A stretch of 64,000 nucleotides of DNA from Chryseobacterium potabilaquae (GCF_902728265.1 NZ_CACVBR010000006.1:1-64000); one strand, 5' to 3'. Shown: positions 8,168-17,535, numbered from the stretch's first letter. The notes: a model not told the origin generated them from the sequence alone. Program-made: numbers and translations.

Positions 8168-8804
8168 ATATGATAAGATCTTCCAGGATATGAAGGAAGA
8201 AAAGATGGAATGGGATTTTGAAGATTTTATTAAGAAGATAGACGGCAAAAAATCTGAAGAAGAGGAAGGTTCAAATACCTCTATGGAGAAGAATATAAAA
8301 ACATCATTCCCTAAATGGTTCTGGATGGCAGCCAGTATTGTTTTGCTTCTTACCATTGGTTTTACCTTTACTTATATCAAAAATACTGATATTCAAAATC
8401 AGGCGAAATTGGTGGAAAATGAGGTGGCAAAACAGAAAACTGCTTTTATAGAAGAAAATAATGAACATCAGGAACAGGTAGCAATTAATAATATAGATTC
8501 TATTTCACAAGTAAAAAAAGATTCTGTATTTCATGAAAATAAAATTGTTGAAAACGATGTTTTAGACGAAATTCTGCCAAAAAGAGGACGTCTTAAAAAA
8601 GAGGTGAAGCCGAGGTTTGTCCATAATTCATATAGATCTTTAAAAGATTCGACAGAGTACAAAGATTCCTATGTAATTGTAAATGGGAAGAGGATAGAAA
8701 ATGTAGACGAAGCTATCAATGTAACCAAATATTCATTCCAAGTATTGGCAAATAATGTTAATGAAAAATTGGTTCAACCTAAAGTGATTAACGAAGAATA
8801 TTAA
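8142..8804 (+). CDS. Probable membrane anti-sigma factor
   Basis: 220 residues. The N-terminal 55 residues are charged and helical, with a WDFEDFIKKID segment that could contact the sigma factor. One transmembrane helix follows at about 59-80 (WFWMAASIVLLLTIGFTFTY), then a 140-residue extracytoplasmic, lysine- and glutamate-rich tail. This topology, and the 26-nt overlap with the sigma gene, are typical of anti-sigma factors. No conserved zinc (ZAS) motif is visible, so the assignment rests on context and topology. It is likely regulated together with the sigma factor and the downstream DUF4252 genes. Confidence 0.65.
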   Translation: MNNDKFQDKYDKIFQDMKEEKMEWDFEDFIKKIDGKKSEEEEGSNTSMEKNIKTSFPKWFWMAASIVLLLTIGFTFTYIKNTDIQNQAKLVENEVAKQKTAFIEENNEHQEQVAINNIDSISQVKKDSVFHENKIVENDVLDEILPKRGRLKKEVKPRFVHNSYRSLKDSTEYKDSYVIVNGKRIENVDEAINVTKYSFQVLANNVNEKLVQPKVINEEY

Positions 8805-8820
8805 ACTTAAAAAAGATTGT

Positions 8821-8836
8821 ATACCTGGCCAGGTAT
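8821..8836. repeat. Perfect 16-bp GC-centred palindrome
   Basis: ATACCTGGCCAGGTAT is a perfect palindrome 16 nt after the anti-sigma stop and 32 nt before the next start. Its GGCC core stands out against very AT-rich flanks. It could be an operator for a dimeric regulator or, in RNA, a 6-bp hairpin with a GGCC loop. Confidence 0.6.
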
Positions 8837-8868
8837 TGATGATTGACTGAAAAAATAAAATTTGACTC

Positions 8869-10149
8869 ATGAAAAAAATATTAATCATACTCGCGATTGC
8901 TTTTTCCCATTTCTTTATGATGTATGGGCAAGAAGATAAATTTGATAGAATTTTTGATAAATATCAAGAAGTGGAAGGAGTGACTTCCATTAAAATTGCA
9001 AAACCTATGTTTGGAATGCTGAGTAGTCTAAATATTGACGACTCTCAACTTGAACAGATTAAACCATTGTTAGCTAAAATTAATGGGCTGAAAATTTTAA
9101 TTACAGAGAACCCGGAAACTACAAATTCAGCTGATGGTAAAATAGTGCAAAATAACTTATCACAGCTAAGTAAAGATATTTCTACCTATTTAAGTAATCT
9201 GAATTACAATGAAATTATGAGTGTAAACAATTCAGGTGCTAAAATAAAATTTCTTTCTTCAGAGGCTAAGAATGGAGTTTTAGATGACCTGCTGTTGAGT
9301 ATTAATAGTGGAAAAGGAGAAAATATTTTAATTAAGCTTGATGGAAAGCTATCTATGGATGATGTAAATAAAATTATTAATTCTAGTGAGACGAAAACAA
9401 CCACAATAAGCAACACTCGAAGTACTTTAGTGGGTGAGAATACTACGTCATATCTCAATGGGGAAAATCGAAATGTGGGAACATTTTCAGGAATAGAAGC
9501 AAGTACGGGTGTAAATGTGGTTTTTAAGCAAGAGGGCTCTACAAGTGTAAAAGTGATTGCGGATGCAGATAAACTGGAGTATATTGTCACGAAAGTTGAA
9601 AATGGTATTTTGAAGGTGTATGTTGATAATAAAGGAGTGAAAAATTTAAGATTTAAGAATATTAGTGTAAATGTTTCTTCTCCTAAAATGAATCTTATTA
9701 AAACTTCTTCTGGAGCAAGTTTTTCAACAGCAAATACCGTAAAAGAAAGTAATCTTACTATAGATGCCTCGTCAGGATCGATTGTAAAAGGAAATTTTGA
9801 TGTTTCCAACAAAGCTAATATTGAGGCTACTTCCGGATCAAATATAAAAGCCGATATTAATAGTGAAAATATTACTATTAAGGGATCAAGTGGTTCCAAT
9901 ACAATCTTTGTAGGTAAAGTGAAATCAGGGAAGATAGATATTAGCAGTGGAGCATATTGTAAAACAGAAGATTTAAAATTAGACTCTGCAGAGGTGGAAT
10001 CAACATCAGGAGGTTTTCTTTCTGTAAATGTAGCTAATAAACTTACTGTAAGAGCTTCTTCAGGAGGAGCTGTAAGATATAAAGGAAATCCTGCCATAGA
10101 ATCAAATATTAGTAAAGTCTCCGGAGGAAGCTTAAAACCTGTTAACTAA
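8869..10149 (+). CDS. DUF4252 and head-GIN (DUF2807) domain protein
   Basis: 426 residues, exported by a signal peptide (1-20). Residues about 22-165 form a DUF4252 domain (FDRIFDKYQEVEGVTSIKI, SINSGKGENILIKLDGKLS). Residues about 200-415 form the beta-helical head-GIN domain, with stacked repeats such as IEASTGVNV, IDASSGS, IEATSGSN, IKGSSGSN and RASSGGAV. Single-domain versions of both are common in Flavobacteriia; having them fused in a sigma/anti-sigma operon suggests a cell-surface sensor or output of that sigma factor. The molecular function of either domain is not known. It is 12 nt from a second DUF4252 gene. Confidence 0.78.
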   Translation: MKKILIILAIAFSHFFMMYGQEDKFDRIFDKYQEVEGVTSIKIAKPMFGMLSSLNIDDSQLEQIKPLLAKINGLKILITENPETTNSADGKIVQNNLSQLSKDISTYLSNLNYNEIMSVNNSGAKIKFLSSEAKNGVLDDLLLSINSGKGENILIKLDGKLSMDDVNKIINSSETKTTTISNTRSTLVGENTTSYLNGENRNVGTFSGIEASTGVNVVFKQEGSTSVKVIADADKLEYIVTKVENGILKVYVDNKGVKNLRFKNISVNVSSPKMNLIKTSSGASFSTANTVKESNLTIDASSGSIVKGNFDVSNKANIEATSGSNIKADINSENITIKGSSGSNTIFVGKVKSGKIDISSGAYCKTEDLKLDSAEVESTSGGFLSVNVANKLTVRASSGGAVRYKGNPAIESNISKVSGGSLKPVN

Positions 10150-10161
10150 AACCTATTTACC

Positions 10162-10662
10162 ATGAAAATTTTAAAAAACATCTTTTTGATTATTGGGACG
10201 ATGCTTCTTGTACAATCCTGTATTATCTCTGAAAAACCTAATATTGAATTTTTTAATGATCGACATTATGACTTTAAAGGAGCTAAATTTGTTAGTATTA
10301 ATGTTCCTATGCTTTTAGCTAAACCTTATATTAGAAAGGCACTAAAAAAAGATGGAGAGAGTAAAGAGATGATTAATCTTGTTAAAAAAGTTTCAAAGAT
10401 AAAAGTATTAACTGTGGAGAATGGAAATAGAGAAATGTTGAAAGATTATACAAAATATCTAACTGATAATAATTATGAAGATTGGGCTACGATAAGACAC
10501 AATGGAGATAATGTCAATGTAAGAGTAAAGCAAAAAGGAGATGCTATTAAAAATATGCTTATTACTGTAAACTCAGAAAAGGATTTGGTTTTTGTAGATG
10601 TAAAGGGAAATTTTACGAGTGATGATATTTCAAAAATGATTAATTCTGCTACTGACAAGTAA
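10162..10662 (+). CDS. DUF4252 lipoprotein
   Basis: 166 residues with a lipobox VQSC and acylated Cys20, then one DUF4252 domain (KGAKFVSINVPMLLAKPY, ITVNSEKDLVFVDVKGNFT, SDDISKMINSA). The C-terminal half clearly resembles the N-terminal domain of the preceding protein (both end in a G-F/L-S-DDxxKxIN motif), so the two probably arose by duplication. It is the last gene of the sigma operon and is followed by a terminator. Its function is unknown. Confidence 0.78.
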   Translation: MKILKNIFLIIGTMLLVQSCIISEKPNIEFFNDRHYDFKGAKFVSINVPMLLAKPYIRKALKKDGESKEMINLVKKVSKIKVLTVENGNREMLKDYTKYLTDNNYEDWATIRHNGDNVNVRVKQKGDAIKNMLITVNSEKDLVFVDVKGNFTSDDISKMINSATDK

Positions 10663-10696
10663 CTTCATATTCATATACGTATTATTTTGTTCAAAG

Positions 10697-10724
10697 AAAT
10701 CGCTTTCATATAAGCGATTTTTTG
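10697..10724 (+). terminator. Terminator of the ECF sigma/DUF4252 operon
   Basis: AAATCGCTT (10697-10705) pairs with AAGCGATTT (10712-10720), followed by a T-run. Confidence 0.85.
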
Positions 10725-10770
10725 ATTTAACTCATTGATTATTAAATTTGATACAAACTATTAAAAAGGA

Positions 10771-10802
10771 TTTTCATATCTCGCCAAAATAGTCTAATTT
10801 TG
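10771..10802 (+). promoter_or_regulatory. Probable guaB promoter
   Basis: TAATTTTG at 10795-10802 is a good -7 box; the -33 region (TTTTC near 10771) is weak. It lies only 14 nt before the guaB start, giving a very short leader. Confidence 0.55.
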
Positions 10803-10816
10803 CAAAGAAAGTAAAG

Positions 10817-12277
10817 ATGTCTATTCATAACAAAATTGTAGAGACAGCCATCACTTTCGATGACGTTCTTCTAGTCCCTTCTTATTCTGAAGTTTTACCT
10901 AATCAGGTTTCTTTAAAGTCAAGACTTACTGATAAAATTACACTTAATGTTCCTATAGTTTCTGCTGCGATGGACACAGTTACTGAAGCTGATTTAGCAA
11001 TAGCTCTTGCAAGAGTAGGTGGTTTAGGATTTATTCATAAAAATATGCCCATCGCTGAGCAAGCCGCTCAGGTTAATAGAGTAAAGCGTTCTGAGAATGG
11101 AATGATTTCAGATCCTGTTACTCTTTCAAAAGATCATACCCTTGGTCAAGCCAAAGAATTGATGACAAAGTTTAAGATTTCAGGATTACCGGTTGTGGAT
11201 GATGATAATTTATTAATTGGAATCATTACGAATAGAGATGTAAAATATCAGGAGAATCTTGGTATAAAGGTGGAGGAAATTATGACGAAGGAAAATCTTA
11301 TTACTTCTGATAAAGATACAAATCTTGAAAAAGCAAAAGAAATTCTTCTGAAAAATAGGGTTGAAAAACTTCCTATTGTGGATAAAGATAATAAACTTGT
11401 TGGATTAATTACGATAAAAGATATAGATAATCAATTAGAGTATCCTAATGCTAATAAAGATAAAAATGGTCGTTTAATTGTGGGGGCCGGAGTTGGAGTA
11501 GGAGAGGATACATTGGATAGAATTGCAGCTCTTGTGCAAGCGGGGGTTGATATTATCGGGATTGATTCTGCGCATGGACATTCCAAAGGAGTTTTAGATA
11601 AAATTGCTGAAATTAGAAAAGTTTATCCTGATTTGGATATTGTTGGAGGAAATATTGTTACAGCAGAAGCTGCTAGGGATTTGATTAAAGCAGGAGCAAA
11701 TGTTCTTAAAGTGGGTGTTGGACCAGGTTCTATTTGTACAACTAGAGTAGTTGCTGGAGTAGGAGTACCTCAATTATCAGCAATTTATAACGTATATGAA
11801 TATGCTAAATCTAAAAACGTAGCAGTAATTGCAGATGGAGGAATTAAACTTTCAGGAGATATTGTTAAAGCAATTGCAAGTGGAGCAGGTGCCGTAATGC
11901 TAGGCTCTTTATTAGCTGGAACGGATGAAGCTCCGGGGGAAGAAATTATCTTTCAGGGAAGAAAATTCAAATCTTATCAAGGTATGGGAAGTCTCTCTGC
12001 TATGAAAAGAGGAGGTAAGGAAAGATATTTTCAAAGTGAGGCTAAGAAGTTTGTCCCAGAAGGTATTGAAGGAAGAGTACCTCATAAAGGGAGATTAGAA
12101 GATGTGATTTTTCAACTAACAGGAGGACTAAGGGCAGGAATGGGATATTGTGGAGCTAAGGATATAGAGGCTTTACAAAAAGATACGAAGATGGTGATGA
12201 TTACAGGAAGCGGATTAAAAGAATCTCATCCACATGATGTTATTATTACCCAAGAAGCTCCCAACTATTCTTTATAA
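10817..12277 (+). CDS. guaB: Inosine-5'-monophosphate dehydrogenase
   Basis: 486 residues, the usual length. It oxidises IMP to XMP with NAD+, the committed step of guanine nucleotide synthesis. The catalytic barrel begins with [16 protein letters not shown]. Two CBS domains are inserted at about 95-205 ([36 protein letters not shown]). The active-site loop GPGSICTTR contains catalytic Cys307. The flap with [12 protein letters not shown] and the C-terminal [13 protein letters not shown] match the family. Monocistronic, with its own promoter and terminator. Confidence 0.97.
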   Translation: MSIHNKIVETAITFDDVLLVPSYSEVLPNQVSLKSRLTDKITLNVPIVSAAMDTVTEADLAIALARVGGLGFIHKNMPIAEQAAQVNRVKRSENGMISDPVTLSKDHTLGQAKELMTKFKISGLPVVDDDNLLIGIITNRDVKYQENLGIKVEEIMTKENLITSDKDTNLEKAKEILLKNRVEKLPIVDKDNKLVGLITIKDIDNQLEYPNANKDKNGRLIVGAGVGVGEDTLDRIAALVQAGVDIIGIDSAHGHSKGVLDKIAEIRKVYPDLDIVGGNIVTAEAARDLIKAGANVLKVGVGPGSICTTRVVAGVGVPQLSAIYNVYEYAKSKNVAVIADGGIKLSGDIVKAIASGAGAVMLGSLLAGTDEAPGEEIIFQGRKFKSYQGMGSLSAMKRGGKERYFQSEAKKFVPEGIEGRVPHKGRLEDVIFQLTGGLRAGMGYCGAKDIEALQKDTKMVMITGSGLKESHPHDVIITQEAPNYSL

Positions 12278-12302
12278 TATTTAAGTATATAAAATTAAGA
12301 AG

Positions 12303-12333
12303 AGACTTTTCACGTGGTGGAAAGTCTTTTTTT
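12303..12333 (+). terminator. Terminator of guaB
   Basis: AGACTTTTCAC (12303-12313) pairs with GTGGAAAGTCT (12317-12327), one G-T wobble, followed by a T-run. Confidence 0.88.
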
Positions 12334-12558
12334 ATGTATTGATCTCCCGTGAATTAATGGATAAATAGCCTATTTTGTAATTGTATTTTTTGTTTTATAA
12401 AATGAAAATACAGTGAATTTTTGAACTTTTGTAATGGTTAATTGTATTATTTTTTAATATATGGCATTTGATTATTTTTTGTTTTAATTCATTCTTTTTG
12501 TCTTATTGTTTTTTAAATAAATTATATATATTAATATTATTAAATTTTTGTTATATTT

Positions 12559-12590
12559 TATTGAAATATTGTTGTAAAATACTAAATTTG
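12559..12590 (+). promoter_or_regulatory. Bacteroidota-type promoter of the M43 protease gene
   Basis: ATTG ending at 12563 and TAAATTTG at 12583-12590 are 19 nt apart. The leader is short, about 20 nt. Confidence 0.7.
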
Positions 12591-12613
12591 GCGTGCGAAA
12601 ATAAATTTTAAGA

Positions 12614-14488
12614 ATGAAAAAACTAATCTTTATGGGTTTGTGTTTGCTAAGTATTGCCTATAGTGCTCAGCAAAGACAGTGGTCTTGTGGTTTTGATAAT
12701 GTACAAGTGCCGTATCAAAGACAGAACGAGGAGATTGATGATGTTATTTATAAAATGCGTAATCAGATCCTTAAACAAGGAAGTAATACTCCTGCTAAAA
12801 CCGTTGCTAATAAAACGGTAAATGGAGTCTATGAGATTCCTGTTGTTGTGCACGTTATTGCCCCTACGGGAGCTTCTTTGGGTACAGCTTATAATAAAAC
12901 GGATGCGCAAATTCAAGCTTGGTTAGATCATTGTAACCAAATGTATGCGGGTACTTATCAATGGTTGCAAGGTGTTCCTGCTGATTTTGGAACAGCAGCA
13001 ATTATGCCGATAAAATTAGTGTTGGCTAAAAGAGATCCCAATTGTAACCCTACTACGGGTATTGTAAGGTATAATGGAGGGACTATCTCTGGATATGACA
13101 CCTATGGTGTGAAAATGAATACGAGTAGTGGTGCTACTACTGCACAGGTAAGAGCACTTGCGCCCCATTGGCCAGAAGCTTCTTATTTTAATATTTATAT
13201 AATTAATAAAGTTGATGGAGGTGGGCAGTATGGTATTATGGGATGGGCAGGTTTGCCACAAAATCCCAATGCTTCTTTTGAATCGTTTATGAAGTCCTTT
13301 GTAGTTACTTTACAAGACGATATTACATTAGCACATGAGTTTGGGCATAGTATGGGGTTGCTTCATACTTTTGGAAATGCAAATTCAAGCCCTCCTGCAG
13401 GAACAACTTCTACAGACTATTGTCCACTTCAAACAAATAATAATTGTAATAGGGATGATGATGGAGTATGTGATACGGAAAGATCAAGAAGTTTATTAAG
13501 TGATTTTCCGACACCCACTAATGCGGATATGAACTATTGTACAAACAGTAATTATCAAGGAGTCCAGTATAATATGATGAACTATTCTAATCCAATAGCA
13601 TATAAATTTACCGATGGACAGCATGATAGATCAGCATTATATTTCTTTGCACTTAGAGGAGCATTGAGTACATCATTAGGGGCAACAGCTCCTTCAACGA
13701 GTACTCCTATAGGAACTCCCGTTGCGGCTTGTACTCCTAGTGGTTTAGTAAATGCAGCAACAGAGGATTTTCTTGTAGGACCTACTTTAGTAAAGTTGGG
13801 AAATATTAATAATGCTTCAACAGGGGTTTGGACATATGCTCCTAATTATTATGAAGATTATACAGGAGCCAATTGTTTAAAAGCAACATCTACTGAATTG
13901 GCGATAAATCAAACTCAAAGTATTCAAGTAAATGTTACGGATAGTAATAATTCTGTACGAGTATGGATAGATTATAACAATAATGGTACTTTTGAAACTT
14001 CTGAATTAGTAGCTACCGAGGATAATATAGCTATTGATCCTGTTACACTTATTGGAACTTTCAATGGAACTTTTACAGCTCCTTCTTCTACTGTAATGAA
14101 TACTCCGTTGAGAATGAGAGTAATTGTGGATTATCAAAACTCAAATATTACACCGTGTGGACAATTGCAATGGGGGCAAGCAGAAGATTATACAGTGAAA
14201 TTTGTTACAAACTTATCTACTATAGATGCCAAATTCTCGGATAATGATGATTTTATAATCTATCCTAATCCAACGACAGCTCACCAAGATATATTTATCA
14301 AAACTAAAAATGCTAAAAATATAAAAGTTACAATTACTGATATGGCAGGAAGATTAATTGAAACGCCATCGGTAAAAGATGAAATGAATGGAACTTTTAG
14401 GGTAAATCATCATCTTTTAAAAGGGGTGTATATGGTAAAAGTATCTAACGGAAAAGATACAAAAGCTTCTAAATTGATAGTGAATTAA
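12614..14488 (+). CDS. Secreted M43-family zinc metalloprotease with GEVED domain and T9SS sorting signal
   Basis: 624 residues. A signal peptide (1-18) is followed by a pappalysin-type (M43) catalytic domain with the zinc motif HEFGHSMGLLH at 241-251 and a downstream Met-turn MMNYS. A cysteine-containing segment with DDGVCDT lies between. From about 380 to 535 a GEVED-type domain is visible (VWIDYNNNGTFETSE, WGQAEDYTVKF). The last about 75 residues (IYPNPTTA, DMAGRLIE, GVYMVKV, ASKLIVN) form a type A T9SS C-terminal signal. The protein should be exported to the cell surface or medium and act as an endoprotease. It stands alone with its own promoter and a strong terminator. Confidence 0.92.
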   Translation: MKKLIFMGLCLLSIAYSAQQRQWSCGFDNVQVPYQRQNEEIDDVIYKMRNQILKQGSNTPAKTVANKTVNGVYEIPVVVHVIAPTGASLGTAYNKTDAQIQAWLDHCNQMYAGTYQWLQGVPADFGTAAIMPIKLVLAKRDPNCNPTTGIVRYNGGTISGYDTYGVKMNTSSGATTAQVRALAPHWPEASYFNIYIINKVDGGGQYGIMGWAGLPQNPNASFESFMKSFVVTLQDDITLAHEFGHSMGLLHTFGNANSSPPAGTTSTDYCPLQTNNNCNRDDDGVCDTERSRSLLSDFPTPTNADMNYCTNSNYQGVQYNMMNYSNPIAYKFTDGQHDRSALYFFALRGALSTSLGATAPSTSTPIGTPVAACTPSGLVNAATEDFLVGPTLVKLGNINNASTGVWTYAPNYYEDYTGANCLKATSTELAINQTQSIQVNVTDSNNSVRVWIDYNNNGTFETSELVATEDNIAIDPVTLIGTFNGTFTAPSSTVMNTPLRMRVIVDYQNSNITPCGQLQWGQAEDYTVKFVTNLSTIDAKFSDNDDFIIYPNPTTAHQDIFIKTKNAKNIKVTITDMAGRLIETPSVKDEMNGTFRVNHHLLKGVYMVKVSNGKDTKASKLIVN

Positions 14489-14512
14489 TTTTTCTTTCAT
14501 ACAAGAAATGAT

Positions 14513-14539
14513 AAAAAACCTCCAAATTGGAGGTTTTTT
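14513..14539. terminator. Bidirectional terminator between the M43 and AAA-M41 genes
   Basis: AAAAAACCTCC (14513-14523) pairs with GGAGGTTTTTT (14529-14539). Runs of A and T on both sides let it serve both convergent transcripts. Confidence 0.9.
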
Positions 14540-14572
14540 ATGATGTAAAAAGATCTAATTTATTTCAAGATT

Positions 14573-16435
14573 TTATAAATTCAACATACTGTGGTATGCT
14601 GGTATATGAAGATATCCTTCTTTCTTTATACTTACATTTAAATTGTATTTTTGAGCTGTATCACAAATTTCTTTAGGCGACATACTGCCTTTTTTACTAA
14701 GCTCTTTACTCATATTCTTGAGTAAGTCTAAATGCAATAAGAGGTCTTCTTTAGTCCGTTTGGCTAATTGTTGCATGAGTTTCTCTATCTTTTCATCCGT
14801 GATGTATTGGTACATACGATGAGGGTAATCCTCCAGATTATAGGTGGCTTGATAATCATTTTCAAAACCGTATTTTCTTATATAATCTATAGCCAAACTT
14901 GTTGCTTGTTCTCTATCGTGACTTCTCCCGGTGCTTGCATTATTTTCTCCAAAAATAATTTCCTCAGCAATACCCCCGGCAAGATAAATTTTTATTTTAT
15001 TCAATAAACTTTCTTTAGTGTCATATATTTGATGGGGAAATGTAAATCCGGCAGCATAACTACTTGCTACTTTACTTTTTAATTGTAAAGGAGTAAAGCC
15101 CGTGTAAAGTATATAAGTTATAGCATGTCCACATTCGTGAACGCTGATATTGGCGACAGTATCCTCCTGATTAGATTGTCGAATCCTGTCTATTCTACCT
15201 AAATAAGGAATTTCAATAACTTTGTTAACGATTTTGCCAATGATGATTTTTTTGTCATCATCATACCTGATTTCGATTATTTTATCATCATTAATAATGG
15301 CTTCAAATAAAAATTTGCTAAGGTTGGTGTCTAAGATATCTACAATACTGCTAAAGACAGGGCGAACTCCTTGCACAGGAAAAACGCCATTTCGATAAAT
15401 AAGTTTATGGATGCTGTTATCGACTTTTAGAGTAATGCCGAATTTAGTTTTAGTTTTATTTTTGAGATTAGTGACTTCTCGTTCTATAAGTTGGTCAAAA
15501 TCTTCTGTTTTCAGAGAAAAATAAATAAGGTGGATATTTCCAAATCGCGCTACTTGTTCCGGACGAAATTTTTTAGATAGAGCATTTTTAATATCAACGA
15601 TTGTAATTTTTTTAGTAAAAGCATGAAAGATATTTGCATCCACATCTGCTTCGCTTGTTTCTCTTGACATTTGAAAGGCTTCGTCTAGATTTCCGCTGAT
15701 GATAATTAACATTTTACTGTAATCAACAGGTTCATAAATTTTCTTTTCTTTCTGTTTTTTCAGTATGAGTTTTACCATATCTTCCTCCTTCATATCGATG
15801 ATATCCATGACATCATCTTTTATGTTGAGGTATTTTTTGAGCTCTTTTGCATCCCATAAATTAAGATAAGGATTTTCTTCTAGATCGGTTTCACCTTTCA
15901 TTTTTCTTCTCTTATTCTCTTTTTTGCGGAAAAGGTAAGAGAAAAGATAATGTTCTATATCTTCCCTTTCTTTTTTACTGAGACGACCGTCGCTTAATAA
16001 TTCCCAAAAATCTGTGAATTTTGTCTGAGAGACAGGTGTGCCATCAGCTTCAATAGTGTTAAAACGTTGAATTTCATCAAATAAAACAATACTTGGTTTT
16101 TCGTCGCTTAAGCCGTTACTTTGAAGTATATCCGAAACGTTTTTACTCCATGTTGTCTCATCAGCATTACTGAGTTCTACTTCTACAAAACGGTCTTGAA
16201 ACTCAAGGAAAGCTACTGTTTTTCTTATAAGATCTGTTTTTCCTACTCCAGTCATTCCCCAAAGATTAATAATCATAGGGCGTGTGAGAATTTCAGGCAT
16301 CAAATACCAGATCTGGATGTATTCCATTAGATCGTCAATGATTTTGTTGATGCCGATAAATTCTTTTTTAAGATAGGCTTTACAATCGTCTAGCTTCTTC
16401 TTTTTTTTCTGTATTCCTTCTTTATCAATAATCAT
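14573..16435 (-). CDS. Soluble Clp-type AAA+ ATPase fused to an FtsH-type M41 zinc peptidase
   Basis: 620 residues and no transmembrane segment or signal peptide. The AAA+ part has Walker A GMTGVGKT (60-67), Walker B SIVLFDE (115-121), a lysine-rich insertion (about 150-240), a sensor-1-like ISGN and an arginine-finger segment KKFRPEQVARFG. A GVRPVFSSIVD segment matches the sensor-2 GARP motif of Clp/Hsp100 D2 domains, not of FtsH. The C-terminal part is M41-like: HECGH at 433-437, then GGIAEEIIFG and a TGRSHDREQAT segment in which Asp507 is in the position of the third zinc ligand of FtsH. It is therefore predicted to be an ATP-dependent protease. It lies 14 nt downstream of a DUF4407 membrane protein gene in one operon, which may tether it to the membrane. 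Confidence 0.8.
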   Translation of the reverse strand: MIIDKEGIQKKKKKLDDCKAYLKKEFIGINKIIDDLMEYIQIWYLMPEILTRPMIINLWGMTGVGKTDLIRKTVAFLEFQDRFVEVELSNADETTWSKNVSDILQSNGLSDEKPSIVLFDEIQRFNTIEADGTPVSQTKFTDFWELLSDGRLSKKEREDIEHYLFSYLFRKKENKRRKMKGETDLEENPYLNLWDAKELKKYLNIKDDVMDIIDMKEEDMVKLILKKQKEKKIYEPVDYSKMLIIISGNLDEAFQMSRETSEADVDANIFHAFTKKITIVDIKNALSKKFRPEQVARFGNIHLIYFSLKTEDFDQLIEREVTNLKNKTKTKFGITLKVDNSIHKLIYRNGVFPVQGVRPVFSSIVDILDTNLSKFLFEAIINDDKIIEIRYDDDKKIIIGKIVNKVIEIPYLGRIDRIRQSNQEDTVANISVHECGHAITYILYTGFTPLQLKSKVASSYAAGFTFPHQIYDTKESLLNKIKIYLAGGIAEEIIFGENNASTGRSHDREQATSLAIDYIRKYGFENDYQATYNLEDYPHRMYQYITDEKIEKLMQQLAKRTKEDLLLHLDLLKNMSKELSKKGSMSPKEICDTAQKYNLNVSIKKEGYLHIPAYHSMLNL

Positions 16436-16449
16436 TTATGGAAATTACA

Positions 16450-17520
16450 TTATTTTTTTAAATTATCGATAAAATTTTCAATTCGAAAATCAGTTAACGC
16501 ATTTCCTTTTTCAATTTTTTCTTTGGAATACAATCGAAAGTCATTTTCGGTTTTTTCTAGGAGATAGTCATAAGGTCCTACTGCAGATATTAACTTAACT
16601 AATACAGGAGAAATCTCTAGGCAAATAAAAAGGCCCATAATAAACGAGGCGGCAAGTGCAATAATTGCAGAATTTTTTCCTAATTCATCTAACGCTTGTA
16701 GCCTTGCAGCAAACCCATTAAATCTATCTTCAAATGTTTCAGTAGATTTTCTTTCCGTTTCAAGGTTTGTATAGACTTTTGAGATTTCTTTATCGAGGTA
16801 ATCTAATCTTGAAGTCATTTGCTTTTGGTAGTTTTCTAGATCTTGTCTTCTCTGTTCTTTAAGTTCTTGTTTGCGTTTGGCATTAGGTCCAAATCCTTCT
16901 TTCCCACTTGTTAATAAAGATTGTTTTCCTAAAATTTCTTTTTCAAGTTCTACAGATGCAGAATCATATGATCTTTGATATTGGGCGATTTTTTCTGAGA
17001 TTTGTTTTTTTTCTGTTTCAAATGGTCCACTTTGCTGTAAAATTCTGCCACTCATTTCAGCTTGTAGCTGTTTTTTATTTCTCTGAATAATAGTATTCAG
17101 TTGCTTATTGACTTCTTTTTCAAAAATTTTTAGCTCTAAGGGTTTTGATATAATGATTCCTAAAAATGTTGCCAATACAAGTCTTGGTATAGCCATGAGG
17201 ATTTGATTCCACCATGTTCCTGTTTTTTTTATAGAAGAAACAATATAGCGATCAAGATTGAAAATCATTAATCCCCAAAGAATACCAAATCCTATGGACA
17301 TCCAGATATCATCAAAAACAGTATACATTGCATAACCTGCTGATAAGGTAGCAAAAATAGCAGTGAAAAGTACGATTCCACCAATGCCTGAAAATTTATT
17401 CCATTCACTTGGTGTTTTTCTCAAGATATGAATATTGCCTCCTGAGCATATCATGAGAAATCTTTGGAACCAATTTATATTTTGATTCGATTGATTTATA
17501 GCTTGTTGGTTATTTTTCAT
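16450..17520 (-). CDS. DUF4407 membrane protein with long coiled coil
   Basis: 356 residues. Three hydrophobic helices lie near 44-66, 72-90 and 106-126, including the DUF4407 signature with ILWGLMIFNLDRYIVSS. A charged, glutamine- and lysine-rich coiled coil spans about 130-280, then a fourth helix at 283-303 (AIIALAASFIMGLFICLEISP) and a cytoplasmic-looking tail. The coiled coil would face the periplasm if the N-terminus is inside. The family has no known function. It is the first gene of a two-gene operon with the AAA-M41 protease (14 nt gap), so it is probably a membrane partner, receptor or substrate of that protease. Confidence 0.82.
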   Translation of the reverse strand: MKNNQQAINQSNQNINWFQRFLMICSGGNIHILRKTPSEWNKFSGIGGIVLFTAIFATLSAGYAMYTVFDDIWMSIGFGILWGLMIFNLDRYIVSSIKKTGTWWNQILMAIPRLVLATFLGIIISKPLELKIFEKEVNKQLNTIIQRNKKQLQAEMSGRILQQSGPFETEKKQISEKIAQYQRSYDSASVELEKEILGKQSLLTSGKEGFGPNAKRKQELKEQRRQDLENYQKQMTSRLDYLDKEISKVYTNLETERKSTETFEDRFNGFAARLQALDELGKNSAIIALAASFIMGLFICLEISPVLVKLISAVGPYDYLLEKTENDFRLYSKEKIEKGNALTDFRIENFIDNLKK

Positions 17521-17535
17521 GATAGAAAATTTCTA

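Larger units (their letters stand above)
12278..12613. other. Intergenic region between guaB and the M43 protease gene
   Basis: 336 nt, extremely AT-rich. It holds the guaB terminator (12303-12333) and the promoter of the protease gene (12559-12590). Nothing else was recognised; there is no open frame of note. Confidence 0.6.

Noticed and set aside
9204-10097. Long open frame on the minus strand, 297 codons
   Set aside because: It is antisense to the GIN-domain gene, whose repeats and signal peptide are clearly real; the antisense product is proline- and phenylalanine-rich without domain features.
14573-16435. Calling the AAA-M41 protein FtsH
   Set aside because: It lacks the two N-terminal transmembrane helices and its AAA part has Clp-like rather than classical FtsH features; only the protease part is FtsH-like.
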